Below the pieces are notes generated by a model. It did no database searches. It was not told the origin of the DNA and saw nothing but the letters and a program-made list of their open reading frames with translations. Both the position numbers and the translations under genes were made by a program. This document shows positions 9,295 to 18,006 of a stretch of 51,232 nt of DNA, one piece after another. How positions within the stretch are numbered: position 1 is the stretch's first letter; each line of letters opens with the position of its first letter. Source of the DNA: an uncultured Lysobacterales bacterium (lineage in GTDB: Bacteria > Pseudomonadota > Gammaproteobacteria > Xanthomonadales > Xanthomonadaceae); NCBI GenBank assembly GCA_946886865.1, contig CAMPJI010000008.1, positions 1 through 51,232 of the forward strand, read 5' to 3'.

Positions 9295-9612
9295 TCAGAC
9301 GCGCATTAGCAGGCAGTCCAGCGCGTCCAGCGCGACGTGGACCAGCAGCCCGATACCCACCACCCGGGTGCGTCTGGGCAACGTCAGCAGGGCATAGACG
9401 CCAATGGCCGGGGCGGTGTGCAGGGGGTGGAAGCCGATGCTGCATCGCCCCGGCGCATACACGGGGTCCGCCAGCAGGTGGTCCAGGTCGATCAGCCAGG
9501 CCAGCTGCATCAGCGCGAACGCCTTCCAGAACCGGTCCCGGTACAGCGTCCACGCCAGCAGGGCGGGCACGGCGACGTGCAGCGCGAGATGGAAGGCGGC
9601 GCGTATGTCCAT
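9295..9612 (-). CDS. DUF6122-like membrane protein
   Basis: 105 aa with three to four hydrophobic segments and conserved polar residues embedded in them: L-I-D-L-D-H-L-L-A, G-F-H-P-L-H-T-A-P and L-L-V-H-V-A-L-D-A-L-D-C. This His/Asp pattern matches DUF6122 and recalls membrane-bound metal-dependent hydrolases. The ATG at 9612 is chosen because it begins the conserved H-L-A-L-H segment; a longer frame adds only Pro/Arg-rich sequence. Activity has not been shown. Confidence 0.75.
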   Translation of the reverse strand: MDIRAAFHLALHVAVPALLAWTLYRDRFWKAFALMQLAWLIDLDHLLADPVYAPGRCSIGFHPLHTAPAIGVYALLTLPRRTRVVGIGLLVHVALDALDCLLMRV

Positions 9613-9753
9613 CGGTGGCGTCCAAGGCGGGGACGCCACTCTGGGCGCGGCGTCGACGGGGCGCAATCGCACGGGCCGGTTTGGGCGGTTTCACCCCTCG
9701 GCGCGGCGGTCGCGCGTAGGTTGCCGCTCCTGTCAGGCAGATCCGGAGGCCCC

Positions 9754-10056
9754 ATGACCGCCACCGCCGAGTGCGTCTATACCGCCGAGGGCGACCTGTC
9801 CCGATTGCGGGCGCTTGTCGCCCAGCTCCCCAACGACGCGCATGTCGAACTGCACCTGGACGACGGCCGCCACCTGCGCGGCACCGTCGCCGCCCGGCCC
9901 ACGCTGCAGGTCTTCGTCGACGCCGCCGGGCGCGAGGGCATGAACGCGCTGGTGCGGCTGGAGGATCCGGCGATGGACGCGCCCGAATCGGCGCACGTGC
10001 ACGACGTCTGGCTGGACCGCATCGTGGACGTCAGGCACTGCCTCTCGGCGGGCTGA
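9754..10056 (+). CDS. DUF3247 family protein with Sm-like fold
   Basis: 100 aa protein matching DUF3247, a Xanthomonadaceae-centred family whose known structure is a variant Sm-like barrel. Diagnostic segments are L-P-N-D-A-H-V-E-L-H-L-D-D-G, G-T-V-A-A-R-P-T-L-Q-V-F and the final V-W-L-D-R-I-V-D-V. CCGGAGG sits just before the ATG. Its last 26 nt overlap the 3' end of the convergent DAK2-DegV gene. RNA binding is suggested by the fold only. Confidence 0.8.
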   Translation: MTATAECVYTAEGDLSRLRALVAQLPNDAHVELHLDDGRHLRGTVAARPTLQVFVDAAGREGMNALVRLEDPAMDAPESAHVHDVWLDRIVDVRHCLSAG

Positions 10057-11887
10057 CGTCACCTGCCAGCGGGGCAGGCGCGGGTTGCACCGAGACCACC
10101 AGCGCGCCCTGCCCGGCATGCGCGCCGATCGCCGGCCCGGTTTCGACCAGGTGGCCGGCCTCGACAGCCAGGGACGATCGCAACGCGGACAGCAGCCGCT
10201 CGCCATCACCGGCCGCGTCGCAGTGCCCCACGATCACGCGCCATCGCGTGCCGGCCGGCAACCGGCGTGCGATGTAGCGGGCAAACGCCTCGGGTGCCCG
10301 CTCGCGCGCGAACAGGCCCGCGCACACCCCCAACCGCCCGTCCGGCTTGAACCGCGCCACCGGCGTCAGGCCCGTCCACCGCACCAGCGGCGCCGCCCAG
10401 CGCGGGATGCGGCCGCCGCGCACCGCATGGCGGATGTCGCGCGCCATCGCCCAGGTCAGTGTCAGGGGCCGCAGCCGCTCCAGTTCGGCGATGATCGCCG
10501 GGGCATGGACGCCCGAGGCCGCCAGCTCGGCCGCGCGCCACGCCAGCAGCGCCTGCCCGCCGGCGGCGTTGGCGGTGTCGAACACATGCACGCGTCCCCC
10601 TTCGACCCGCGCGGCGGCGTGTTCCGCGGACTGCAACGTGCCGGACACCGCGCGCGACAGGCCGACATGGACCACGTCGGCGTGGTGCGCACGCAGGCAC
10701 TCGAACATGCGCCTGAAATCCCCCGGCGGCGGCTGGCTGGTCGTCGGCAGCGGCGCGCCCACGGACGCACTGTCGTGCATGCGCCGGTAGAAATCGGCCG
10801 TCGACAGCCCGACCTTGTCGAGGAAGTCACGGCCGTCGACCGCCACCCGCACCGGCACTTCATGCACGACGAGCGCGTCGGCGAGCTCGGCCGGCAGGTC
10901 CGCGGCGGTGTCGACCACCACCGCCACCGGCTGGCGGGTGGCGGCGCTGCGCTGTTGGCGCAGCATGTCATCGGCCTTCATGCCCTCGACCCGGCCGAAG
11001 GCGGCGCAGGCGTCGTATATCGCCTGCGGCGCGGCCACATGGCCATGCACGCGTACGCGGCTGGCGCTGCCGGCGACCACCAGCGAGTCGGCATCCAGCC
11101 CCTGCAGTGCGGCGCGGAGCCGGTCGCGGTCGATGCCCTCGCCCAGCACCAGGCACTCGGTGCACCAGCGCCGCGCCGGGTCGAAGGCCTCGTGCGCACC
11201 CTCGACATGGACGTGCACGGTGCCGTCATTGGCCGCAGCCGGCGCGGCGTGCACGCGCAGCGCGCGCGGGCCGCCTTCGATGAATTCGGCGATGCCCTCC
11301 AGCAGGTCGACGAAGCCCTGCGCACCGGCATCGACCACGCCGGCGCGCTGCAGCAGCGCCATCTGCCGGGGCGTGTCGGCCAGGGCACGGCGGGCGTGTG
11401 CCAGCGCGCCGTCGAACCCCAGCCACCGGTCGCCCGCGCCGTGCTGTGTGTCCATCGCGAGTGCAAACGCATCGATGACGCTGAGGATGGTGCCTTCAAC
11501 CGGCTGGGCCAGAGCGCCCCGGGCACTGGCGGCACCCTGTCGGAGGGCGGCCGCCAGCGCCGGGCCGTCGAGGACGTGGGCGTGGCGCGCGGCCTCGGCG
11601 ACGCCCTGGAAGAATTGCGCGAGGATCGCGCCGGAATTGCCGCGGGCACCGTCGATGGCATCGTCGCCGACGCGCTGCAGCAGGCGGCCTACGTGGCCGT
11701 TGCGCTCGCGCAGTGCACCGTCGAGCAGCCCGGCCAGGGTCTGGGCGAGGTTGGTGCCGGTGTCGCCATCGGCCACCGGGAAGACATTGATCCGGTTGAG
11801 CCGGTCGCGGCCGGCGATGACACGCCGGGCGCCGGCGATCAGTGCCCGGCGAAGGGCGGGCGCAGTGAGGGTGGTCTCGGCTGGCAC
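10031..11887 (-). CDS. DAK2-DegV fusion, candidate one-chain fatty-acid kinase
   Basis: 618 aa from a GTG start (V-P-A-E-T-T-L), chosen because the DAK2 domain begins at once; no strong ribosome site is visible. Residues ~1-200 form a FakA-like DAK2 kinase domain with N-V-F-P-V-A-D-G-D-T-G-T-N-L and G-A-R-G-N-S-G-A-I-L. Residues ~235-330 match the FakA middle domain with W-C-T-E-C-L-V. Residues ~340-610 are a DegV/FakB-like lipid-binding domain with V-V-V-D-T-A-A-D-L-P and P-T-T-S-Q-P. In Firmicutes FakA phosphorylates a fatty acid held by a separate FakB; here both halves are in one chain. Fatty-acid kinase activity is inferred from domains. The 3' end overlaps the convergent DUF3247 gene. 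Confidence 0.9.
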   Translation of the reverse strand: MPAETTLTAPALRRALIAGARRVIAGRDRLNRINVFPVADGDTGTNLAQTLAGLLDGALRERNGHVGRLLQRVGDDAIDGARGNSGAILAQFFQGVAEAARHAHVLDGPALAAALRQGAASARGALAQPVEGTILSVIDAFALAMDTQHGAGDRWLGFDGALAHARRALADTPRQMALLQRAGVVDAGAQGFVDLLEGIAEFIEGGPRALRVHAAPAAANDGTVHVHVEGAHEAFDPARRWCTECLVLGEGIDRDRLRAALQGLDADSLVVAGSASRVRVHGHVAAPQAIYDACAAFGRVEGMKADDMLRQQRSAATRQPVAVVVDTAADLPAELADALVVHEVPVRVAVDGRDFLDKVGLSTADFYRRMHDSASVGAPLPTTSQPPPGDFRRMFECLRAHHADVVHVGLSRAVSGTLQSAEHAAARVEGGRVHVFDTANAAGGQALLAWRAAELAASGVHAPAIIAELERLRPLTLTWAMARDIRHAVRGGRIPRWAAPLVRWTGLTPVARFKPDGRLGVCAGLFARERAPEAFARYIARRLPAGTRWRVIVGHCDAAGDGERLLSALRSSLAVEAGHLVETGPAIGAHAGQGALVVSVQPAPAPLAGDVSPPRGSA

Positions 11888-12102
11888 GGGCTCGGTGGTC
11901 CGGGGGTGGTGGCGCGGATGACTCGGCCGGAGTCTGCCCGATCCCGCCAACGCCCCGTGCTGCCCTGCAGCAGTGCAACCCCTGGCCGCCCCGCCGCATC
12001 CCTGTGGGGACACGCGGGCGACGGCCGGTCGCCATGGCCGCCCCCCGAATCGCGCTATAGTCCGGGACTGGCCGGACTCCGCCCACCGCCGAGGACCCGA
12101 AG

Positions 12103-12387
12103 ATGACCCGAATCCGCCGCCTGATCCTGCCGGTCGTGTGCGCCGTGGTCATCACCGGTGCATCGGCCGCCGTCGCCCGCGAGGTCAAGCACGCTACCCC
12201 CGGCAGCGGCGCGTGCGACCAGGACGCGTCCGACGCCACGACCCGCAAGCCGTCGACCGCAGTCCGCGAGGACGCCCGTCCTGCGCGCGAGGCCAAGGCC
12301 CGCCCGAGCGTGCACGGCGATGCCCCCACCGGCGGCCGCCTGCAGTCCCCGCGCTGGCACAGCTTCCTGCCGGGGATGTTCCGCTGA
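12103..12387 (+). CDS. Small secreted hypothetical protein
   Basis: 94 aa. Residues 1-25 form a signal peptide (R-R-L-I-L-P-V-V-C-A-V-V-I-T-G-A-S-A-A-V-A then R). The mature part is hydrophilic and low in complexity (many Arg, Ala, Asp), ending W-H-S-F-L-P-G-M-F-R. It lies 21 nt upstream of mtfA on the same strand and may share a transcript. No family was recognised. Confidence 0.6.
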   Translation: MTRIRRLILPVVCAVVITGASAAVAREVKHATPGSGACDQDASDATTRKPSTAVREDARPAREAKARPSVHGDAPTGGRLQSPRWHSFLPGMFR

Positions 12388-12408
12388 TCCCGGCGCAGGG
12401 TTGACGGC

Positions 12409-13164
12409 TTGTTCGACCTGTTCAAACGCCTGCGCGGCACGCCCGACCCGATCGATACCGCCCTGTGGCGCGACACGCGCGAAGCGCTGCCGTGGGTGCG
12501 CCCTCTGGACGCCGAGCGCGACGCGCGGCTGCGCGGCCTGGCCTCGCGGTTCCTGCACGAGAAGACCATCACCCCGATCGGCGAGCTGGCCCTGGACGCC
12601 CGCGAGCGCTGCATGCTGGCGGCCCTGTGCTGCCTGCCACTTCTGGAGTTCGGCGAAGAGGGCCTGCGGGGCTGGTCGCAGCTCATCGTCTATCCCGAGG
12701 CATTCCGGGTGAACCGCACGCACGTCGACGCCGCCGGCGTCATGCACGAGTGGGAGGATGAGCTGATCGGCGAGGCCTGGCAGGCCGGCCCGCTGGTGCT
12801 GTCTTGGGCCGACGTCATGGCCGATTGCCAAGACCCGGCCGCCGGCTTCTGCGTGGCCACGCACGAGATGGCGCACAAGATCGACGCGCTCGACGGCGTC
12901 CTGGACGGCACGCCGCCGCTGCCACGGCCGTGGCAGAAGCGCTGGGCCGTCGACTTCCAGCGCGCATTCGATGCGCTGGCCGCGCAAGTCGATGCCGGAC
13001 GCGACACCGCCATCGACGGCTATGCGGCCGAGGCGCCGGAGGAGTTCTTCGCGGTCGCCACCGAGTACCACTTCAGCGACCCGGCCCTGCTGCGCAGAAC
13101 GATGCCGGAGGTGGCCGACCACCTGCGCCGCTTCTACGGCGAGTCGCCGCTGTCGCGCGGCTGA
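12409..13164 (+). CDS. mtfA: MtfA-type M90 zinc peptidase
   Basis: 251 aa cytosolic gluzincin. In E. coli MtfA is titrated by the glucose repressor Mlc and links sugar uptake to proteolysis. The zinc signature H-E-M-A-H-K-I-D (His152, Glu153, His156) and the downstream acidic ligand in P-E-E-F-F-A-V-A-T-E (about Glu212) are intact. The start is TTG at 12409, which gives the family N-terminus (M-F-D-L-F-K-R); AGGG at 12397-12400 is a modest ribosome site. No mlc or ptsG homologue is visible nearby. Confidence 0.92.
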   Translation: MFDLFKRLRGTPDPIDTALWRDTREALPWVRPLDAERDARLRGLASRFLHEKTITPIGELALDARERCMLAALCCLPLLEFGEEGLRGWSQLIVYPEAFRVNRTHVDAAGVMHEWEDELIGEAWQAGPLVLSWADVMADCQDPAAGFCVATHEMAHKIDALDGVLDGTPPLPRPWQKRWAVDFQRAFDALAAQVDAGRDTAIDGYAAEAPEEFFAVATEYHFSDPALLRRTMPEVADHLRRFYGESPLSRG

Positions 13165-13179
13165 CGCACCGGCCGGCGC

Positions 13180-14574
13180 CTAGAGGCCCGGCGGCAGCTT
13201 GACCTCGAAGCGCGCGCCGCCCAGCTCCTCCGACGGGCAGACCTCCAGCGTGCCGCGGTAGCCGCGCACGATGTCCTGCACGATCGCCAGCCCGATGCCA
13301 TGGCCCTGCACGCGCTCGTCGCCGCGTACGCCGCGCTGCAGGATCAACGCGACTTTTTCCTCGGGGATGCCCGGACCGTCGTCATCGACCGCCATCAGCA
13401 ACCCGGGCCGCCGGTTTCCGGCCACTTCGCCGGTCCGCACCGTCAGCAGCACGCGAGAGCGCGCCCATTTGAATGCGTTCTCCAGCAGATTGCCCAGCAG
13501 CTCCTGCAGGTCGCCGGGCTCGCCGTGGAACTGCACGCCCTCGGCAAGTTCGAACTCGCACAGCACGCCCTTCGAGGCGTACACCTTCTCCAGCCCGCGC
13601 ACGATCTGCTCGGCATGCGGCTCGATCGCGATCGGCGCGGCGAACAGTGCGTGGCCGGCCGAGGCCGCGCGCGCCAGCTGGTAGGACACCAGGTCGCCCA
13701 TGCGCCGCAGCTGGTGGTCAACTTCCTCGCGCAGCTCCGCTTCGGGCGCCTGGTCCTCCAGGCGCGCGCGCAGCACCGCCAGCGGTGTCTTCAGGCTGTG
13801 GGCGAGGTCGGCCAGCGTGTTGCGCTGGCGGTCCAGGTTCTCGCGCTCGCTCTCGATGAAGGCGTTGATGCTTTCCGTCAGCGGCTCGAGCTCGCGCGGG
13901 TGGCGCTCGCTCATGCGCGAGGCAAGGCCGCGCTGCACGCGCTTGAGCTCCTCGATCACGCGTCGCAGCGGCAGCAGGCTCCAGCGCAGGATCAGGCCCT
14001 GAAGCAGCAAGAGAATCAGGCCGGCGCCGCCGAGGTACTGCCACAACGCTTCGCGGAACACCTCGACCTGGCGGGAGAGCTGCGTGGTGTTTTCGAGGAT
14101 GTAGATGGTGTACGGAAACTCCCCGCGCGCATCGCCCGGGTCCTGGATGACGCCGTAGCCGAAGCGGTAGGCCTCGCCGGGCGCGCCGTCCAGCTCGACG
14201 ATCGGCAGCGGACCCTCGAACCGTTCGGTGCGCGGCGGCAGCATGGTGCCGGCCGGCAACTCCGGCCCCACGGCCGACGGCGAGTCCCAATGCCCATTGG
14301 GGAACACGACCTCGGCATACAGGCCGCTGCCGGGCATTTCCAGTCGCGGGTCGATGGCTTCGTAGGGCGGGATGAACTCACCGCTGCGCGCGAATTCGCC
14401 TTCGGCCGCGTACGCCAGCGCGTAGCTCTTGAGACGCTGGCGCAGGTTGCTCTCGGCGGTCTCAAGGAACGCGCGGTCCAGTGCATAGCCGGCCAACGCA
14501 AGAAAGGCGATCAGTCCGAGACTGGCCGCCAGCAGCTGTCGTGCCTGGAGGGATCGGGGTTGGCCCCAGCTCAT
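13180..14574 (-). CDS. phoQ: Sensor histidine kinase PhoQ
   Basis: 464 aa inner-membrane sensor kinase paired with PhoP. TM1 is near residues 15-33, a periplasmic sensor domain spans to about 175, TM2 is about 178-197, then HAMP-like sequence and a kinase core. The H-box L-A-D-L-A-H-S-L-K-T-P-L carries His259. The N box is N-L-L-E-N-A-F-K-W-A; G boxes are D-D-D-G-P-G-I-P and G-H-G-I-G-L-A-I-V. ATG 14574 is used; a GTG at 14619 would add 15 residues and neither has a strong ribosome site. It lies 114 nt after phoP with an 11-bp hairpin between. Ligand specificity cannot be read here. Confidence 0.92.
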   Translation of the reverse strand: MSWGQPRSLQARQLLAASLGLIAFLALAGYALDRAFLETAESNLRQRLKSYALAYAAEGEFARSGEFIPPYEAIDPRLEMPGSGLYAEVVFPNGHWDSPSAVGPELPAGTMLPPRTERFEGPLPIVELDGAPGEAYRFGYGVIQDPGDARGEFPYTIYILENTTQLSRQVEVFREALWQYLGGAGLILLLLQGLILRWSLLPLRRVIEELKRVQRGLASRMSERHPRELEPLTESINAFIESERENLDRQRNTLADLAHSLKTPLAVLRARLEDQAPEAELREEVDHQLRRMGDLVSYQLARAASAGHALFAAPIAIEPHAEQIVRGLEKVYASKGVLCEFELAEGVQFHGEPGDLQELLGNLLENAFKWARSRVLLTVRTGEVAGNRRPGLLMAVDDDGPGIPEEKVALILQRGVRGDERVQGHGIGLAIVQDIVRGYRGTLEVCPSEELGGARFEVKLPPGL

Positions 14575-14620
14575 GGTGCGTGTCGCGCGCCCGATGAAAT
14601 CTGCCGGCGATGTTCGCACG

Positions 14621-14651
14621 GACGCCGGCGCGGTTCACCGGCGCCGGCGTC
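14621..14651. promoter_or_regulatory. 11-bp perfect hairpin between phoP and phoQ
   Basis: GACGCCGGCGC at 14621-14631 pairs perfectly with GCGCCGGCGTC at 14641-14651 across a 9-nt loop. It lies in the 114-nt phoP-phoQ spacer. Neither strand has a U-tract after it, so it is not a standard intrinsic terminator. An mRNA-processing or stability role, or a partial attenuator setting the PhoP:PhoQ ratio, is possible. Confidence 0.5.
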
Positions 14652-14688
14652 GTTGGAGCGTGCGATCACGCGCCGCGCTGCGCGGCGG

Positions 14689-15372
14689 TCACTCGCCGCT
14701 GCGCGGGATCGCGAAGCGGTAGCCGCGGCCACGCACCGTCTCGATCGGCTTGAGGCTGCCGTCGGGGTCGAGCTTCTTGCGCAGGCGGCCGATAAAGACC
14801 TCAAGCACGTTGGAGTCGCGGTCGAAGTCCTGCTGGTAGATGTGCTCGGTGAGGTCGGCCTTCGAGACCAGCTCGCCCGCGTGCATCATCAGGTACTCCA
14901 GCACCTTGTATTCGTAGCTGGTCAGGTCGACGTTGTTGCCGTGAACGCTCACGGTCTGCGCCGCCAGGTCCAGCGTCACGGGGCCGCATTCCAGGCTCGG
15001 CTTGCTCCAGCCGGCCGCACGGCGCACCAGCGCGTTGAGGCGGGCGAGCAGTTCCTCGACGTGGAAGGGCTTGACCAGGTAGTCGTCCGCGCCCTGCTTG
15101 AGGCCTTCGACCTTGTCCTGCCAGCTCGAGCGTGCGGTGAGGATCAACACCGGGAACTTCTTGCCCTCGTCGCGCAGCGCCTTGATCAGCTCCATGCCGG
15201 ACATCTTCGGCAGGCCCAGGTCGATGATGCCCAGGTCGAACGGCACTTCGCGGCCCATGTACAGGCCTTCCTCGCCATCCTGCGCGGCATCGACCGCGAA
15301 GCCCTCGCGCTTGAGCCGTGCGGCCAGGGTTTCGCGCAGAGGCGCCTCGTCTTCGACCAGCAGAATGCGCAT
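14689..15372 (-). CDS. phoP: Response regulator PhoP
   Basis: 227 aa OmpR/PhoB-type transcription regulator. The receiver domain (1-120) has the acidic pocket V-E-D-E, phospho-acceptor Asp51 in I-I-D-L-G-L-P-K, T in L-I-L-T-A-R and K in Y-L-V-K-P-F. The winged-helix output domain spans about 130-225 with L-T-S-Y-E-Y-K-V-L-E-Y-L and V-R-G-R-G-Y-R-F. The ATG at 15372 is preceded by GGGAGT. Upstream is a PepSY protein gene and downstream phoQ, the order commonly seen in Xanthomonadaceae, where PhoPQ controls virulence, Mg2+ and antimicrobial-peptide responses. Confidence 0.95.
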   Translation of the reverse strand: MRILLVEDEAPLRETLAARLKREGFAVDAAQDGEEGLYMGREVPFDLGIIDLGLPKMSGMELIKALRDEGKKFPVLILTARSSWQDKVEGLKQGADDYLVKPFHVEELLARLNALVRRAAGWSKPSLECGPVTLDLAAQTVSVHGNNVDLTSYEYKVLEYLMMHAGELVSKADLTEHIYQQDFDRDSNVLEVFIGRLRKKLDPDGSLKPIETVRGRGYRFAIPRSGE

Positions 15373-15485
15373 GGTGACTCCCGTGTCTGGTTTCTTGTTC
15401 TGGATGTGTTCGGGCCGGTGCAGCCTCGCCCGGATGGACGTCACAACGCCGGTGGCGCGTGGCCGACCCGAGTCAGATTGAGACG

Positions 15486-15845
15486 TCAGTCGTCGTCGCC
15501 GCGTGTACGACGGGGCGCGTCCTGCGGAGACCGTTCGCCACCGCGCGCCGCGCGCGGGTCGTCCATGTAGACGCGGATGCGCCCGCTCGAATCAAGCACT
15601 TTGACCCGATTGACGTCGCGGCCGTCGAACGGCACGCGTTCGGCACTGAGCACCTGGCCACCGGTGCGGCGCTCCACCCGGCGCACCGCGTCCGACAGCG
15701 CACGGCGGTCGGCGCCGCGCTCACTCCGGTCGTGCCGGGGGGGGGCTTCACGCTCGGGACCCCGCTGAGCCCAGGCGTCGCCCACCGACACCGCCGCAAG
15801 CGCGGCAACGATGAGCGGAACAAACAGGGGGCTAGGACGGGTCAT
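15486..15845 (-). CDS. Secreted PepSY-domain protein upstream of phoPQ
   Basis: 119 aa. Residues 1-26 are a signal peptide (S-P-L-F-V-P-L-I-V-A-A-L-A-A-V then A-W-A). The mature part has a basic stretch followed by one PepSY unit: A-V-R-R-V-E-R-R-T-G-G-Q-V-L-S-A-E-R then V-N-R-V-K-V-L-D and R-I-R-V-Y-M-D-D-P. PepSY modules often inhibit peptidases or modulate periplasmic signalling. It lies 113 nt upstream of phoP on the same strand, so a role as an accessory periplasmic modulator of PhoQ is plausible but inferred. ATG 15845 starts the signal peptide. Confidence 0.82.
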   Translation of the reverse strand: MTRPSPLFVPLIVAALAAVSVGDAWAQRGPEREAPPRHDRSERGADRRALSDAVRRVERRTGGQVLSAERVPFDGRDVNRVKVLDSSGRIRVYMDDPRAARGGERSPQDAPRRTRGDDD

Positions 15846-16006
15846 GGCGCTCCGGGGACGGCACCGGCACGTCGCCGCGGGGCGCCTGGCCGGATGCTGC
15901 AAGTGAGGCGTGCATTTTTGGAACGGAGCGGTGAATCCGCAATGAACTTTTTCTTCACACCCACTGCCCCGTTCAGACTACCCGCTGCCGCCCCCGGGGC
16001 ACCACT

Positions 16007-16948
16007 TCAGAAAATCTCCCCGACGCAGCACCGCAGGGAGCCGCCGGCCGCCTCGATGGCATCCAGCTCCACCGGGCGCAGTTCGAAGCCCGCGCGCGCC
16101 AGTGCGGCTCGCGTGGCGCCGGACAGGGCGGCGGCGGCCGTGGTGCTCATCCAGACCGTATCGGCATCCAGCGCAATCGCATTGCCCGCGAAGGTGGCGT
16201 GCTCGGCCGGCCCCAAGGGGATCACACGGCCCGGATAAAGCGCGTCCAGCACGGTGAGCGCAGCGGGATCGCCAAAGCCGGCGGGCGCCACCAGGGCCGC
16301 ACGGCCCGCCAGGATCGCGAGTACGACGTTGGTGTGGTACTCGCCGGGAGCGAGGTCGAGCAGCAGGGTGGCGCGCAGCCCGAAGGCGTCGTGCATCAAC
16401 CGCGCACCCGCCTCGTCACAGCGCTCGGACAGCCCCGCGATGCCGATGCCGCGGGCGCGGTCGATCACCAGCGCGCCGGTGAGTTCGCACGGGTGCGGCT
16501 GCAGGGACAGATCGAGCGGCGCGTAGCCCAGCACGTCGGTGAACCAGCGCCGGATGTCGGCACGGGCGGCTTCGCGCTGCCGCACCGGATGGCGCATGCG
16601 ACCGACGATGAAGCGGGCGCCGCCCCCCGCATCGGCCGCCCGGTCCGGCCGCGCGGTGGCGAATACGTTGTTGGGGAACAGCGCGTCGGGTGTGGCGGCG
16701 GCGCCGGCGAAGCACACGGTCGGCAAGGTCGCGGAGAGTGCCTGATGCAGGGCGCGGTGCTGGAGCAACGCACGCGGAGCATCGAAGGCGGCGGCGTCCG
16801 CCATGTACCGGTTGTCCGAGGCCGACTCCCCGGCCAGCGCGAACCCGTCCGGCGCGACCAGGAACGCCGCACGCGCGGTGGCCGCGCCGAAGTCCGCGGC
16901 CAGCCCCGCGGCAAACGCGACAAATGCCCGGGGGTCACGCGTGATCAC
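16007..16948 (-). CDS. ctlX: CtlX-type citrulline/arginine hydrolase
   Basis: 313 aa member of the guanidino-group-modifying superfamily (pentein fold), in the branch annotated as citrulline utilisation hydrolase. Visible catalytic features are D-A-L-F-P-N-N-V-F-A near residue 88, the catalytic His in G-E-Y-H-T-N-V-V and the C-terminal nucleophile Cys in S-L-R-C-C-V-G-E-I-F. The start is GTG at 16948, overlapping the dusA stop as GTGA, so translation is probably coupled to dusA. It is the last gene of a six-gene minus-strand run. Confidence 0.85.
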   Translation of the reverse strand: MITRDPRAFVAFAAGLAADFGAATARAAFLVAPDGFALAGESASDNRYMADAAAFDAPRALLQHRALHQALSATLPTVCFAGAAATPDALFPNNVFATARPDRAADAGGGARFIVGRMRHPVRQREAARADIRRWFTDVLGYAPLDLSLQPHPCELTGALVIDRARGIGIAGLSERCDEAGARLMHDAFGLRATLLLDLAPGEYHTNVVLAILAGRAALVAPAGFGDPAALTVLDALYPGRVIPLGPAEHATFAGNAIALDADTVWMSTTAAAALSGATRAALARAGFELRPVELDAIEAAGGSLRCCVGEIF

Positions 16949-17973
16949 GCCGCGCCCCCAACCGCGTCGGCCGCGACGCGGCGCTCGCGCTCGGTCATGG
17001 CCAGGGCCCGCTCCACGAGCGCCCAGTCCGCGCCGGGCCGATGCGCGCCTTCGCTCAGCACCTGGCGGAACGCACGCCCCCCGGGCTGGCCGGCGAACAG
17101 CCCGAGCACGTGGCGGACGATGTGCTTGAGGTAGACCCCACCATCGAGTTGCGCTTCGACATACGGGCGGAAGGCCCGCAGCACCTCACCGCGACCGCGC
17201 AGTGGTGCGCCGAACCAGCGGTGCTCCAGCACGTGCAGCAGGTACGGGTCGTGGTACGCGGCGCGGCCCAGCATCGCGCCGTCGACGTGGTCCAGGTGCG
17301 CGGTGGCCTCGTTGGCATCGGCGATGCCCCCATTGACCAGCACCACCAGGTCGGGGCGCTCGCGCTTGAGGCGGTACGCCCAGTCGTAGCGCAGCGGCGG
17401 CACTTCGCGGTTTTCCTTCGGGCTGAGCCCCTGCAACCAGGCGTTGCGCGCATGCACCACGAACATCCGGCAACCGGCCTGCGCAATCGCACCGATGAAG
17501 GCGGCGAAGCGGTCGTACTCGTGGTCGTCATCGACGCCGAGCCGGCACTTGACGGTCACCGGCACGTGCGCGGGTACTGCCTGGATCATCGCCGCGACGG
17601 ATTCGGCCACCAGCGCCGGCTCGCGCATCAGGCACGCACCGAACCGGCCGGCCTGCACGCGGTCGGACGGACAGCCGCAGTTGAGGTTGATCTCGTCGAA
17701 ACCCCGCTCCGCGCCGATGCGGGCCGCCTGCGCCAGCAGGTCCGGATCGCTGCCCCCCAACTGCAACGCCACCGGGTGCTCGACCGGATCCATCGCCAGC
17801 AGCCGCGCGCGGTCGCCGTGGATCACGGCGTTCGCATGCACCATCTCGCTGTAGAGCCGCGCATGCGGCGCCAGCAACCGGTGGAAGACCCGGCAGTGCG
17901 AATCCGTCCAGTCCATCATCGGCGCGACGGAAAGGCGCAGCAGGTCGGGGTCGATCGGTAGGTGGGAGCTCAT
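16945..17973 (-). CDS. dusA: tRNA-dihydrouridine synthase DusA
   Basis: 342 aa flavoenzyme reducing uridine to dihydrouridine in the tRNA D-loop. It has the Dus A-class start (L-S-V-A-P-M-M-D-W-T-D), the proton-donor Cys loop N-L-N-C-G-C-P-S-D-R-V-Q-A-G-R-F-G-A-C, the phosphate site V-N-G-G-I and D-G-A-M-L-G-R-A-A-Y, and the C-terminal helical tRNA-binding domain. Length fits DusA. It starts 33 nt after the GNAT gene and overlaps ctlX by 4 nt. Confidence 0.96.
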   Translation of the reverse strand: MSSHLPIDPDLLRLSVAPMMDWTDSHCRVFHRLLAPHARLYSEMVHANAVIHGDRARLLAMDPVEHPVALQLGGSDPDLLAQAARIGAERGFDEINLNCGCPSDRVQAGRFGACLMREPALVAESVAAMIQAVPAHVPVTVKCRLGVDDDHEYDRFAAFIGAIAQAGCRMFVVHARNAWLQGLSPKENREVPPLRYDWAYRLKRERPDLVVLVNGGIADANEATAHLDHVDGAMLGRAAYHDPYLLHVLEHRWFGAPLRGRGEVLRAFRPYVEAQLDGGVYLKHIVRHVLGLFAGQPGGRAFRQVLSEGAHRPGADWALVERALAMTERERRVAADAVGGAA

Positions 17974-18006
17974 CGCCCGCCATTGTACGGAGGTGGCACC
18001 GCCGCC

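Noticed and set aside
14621..14651. phoP-phoQ hairpin as an intrinsic terminator
   Set aside because: No U-tract follows on either strand and phoQ immediately follows as the expected partner, so full termination is unlikely.
13300..15570. Plus-strand 756-codon frame opposite phoPQ
   Set aside because: It is antisense to PhoP and PhoQ, whose motifs are complete, and shows no recognisable domain.
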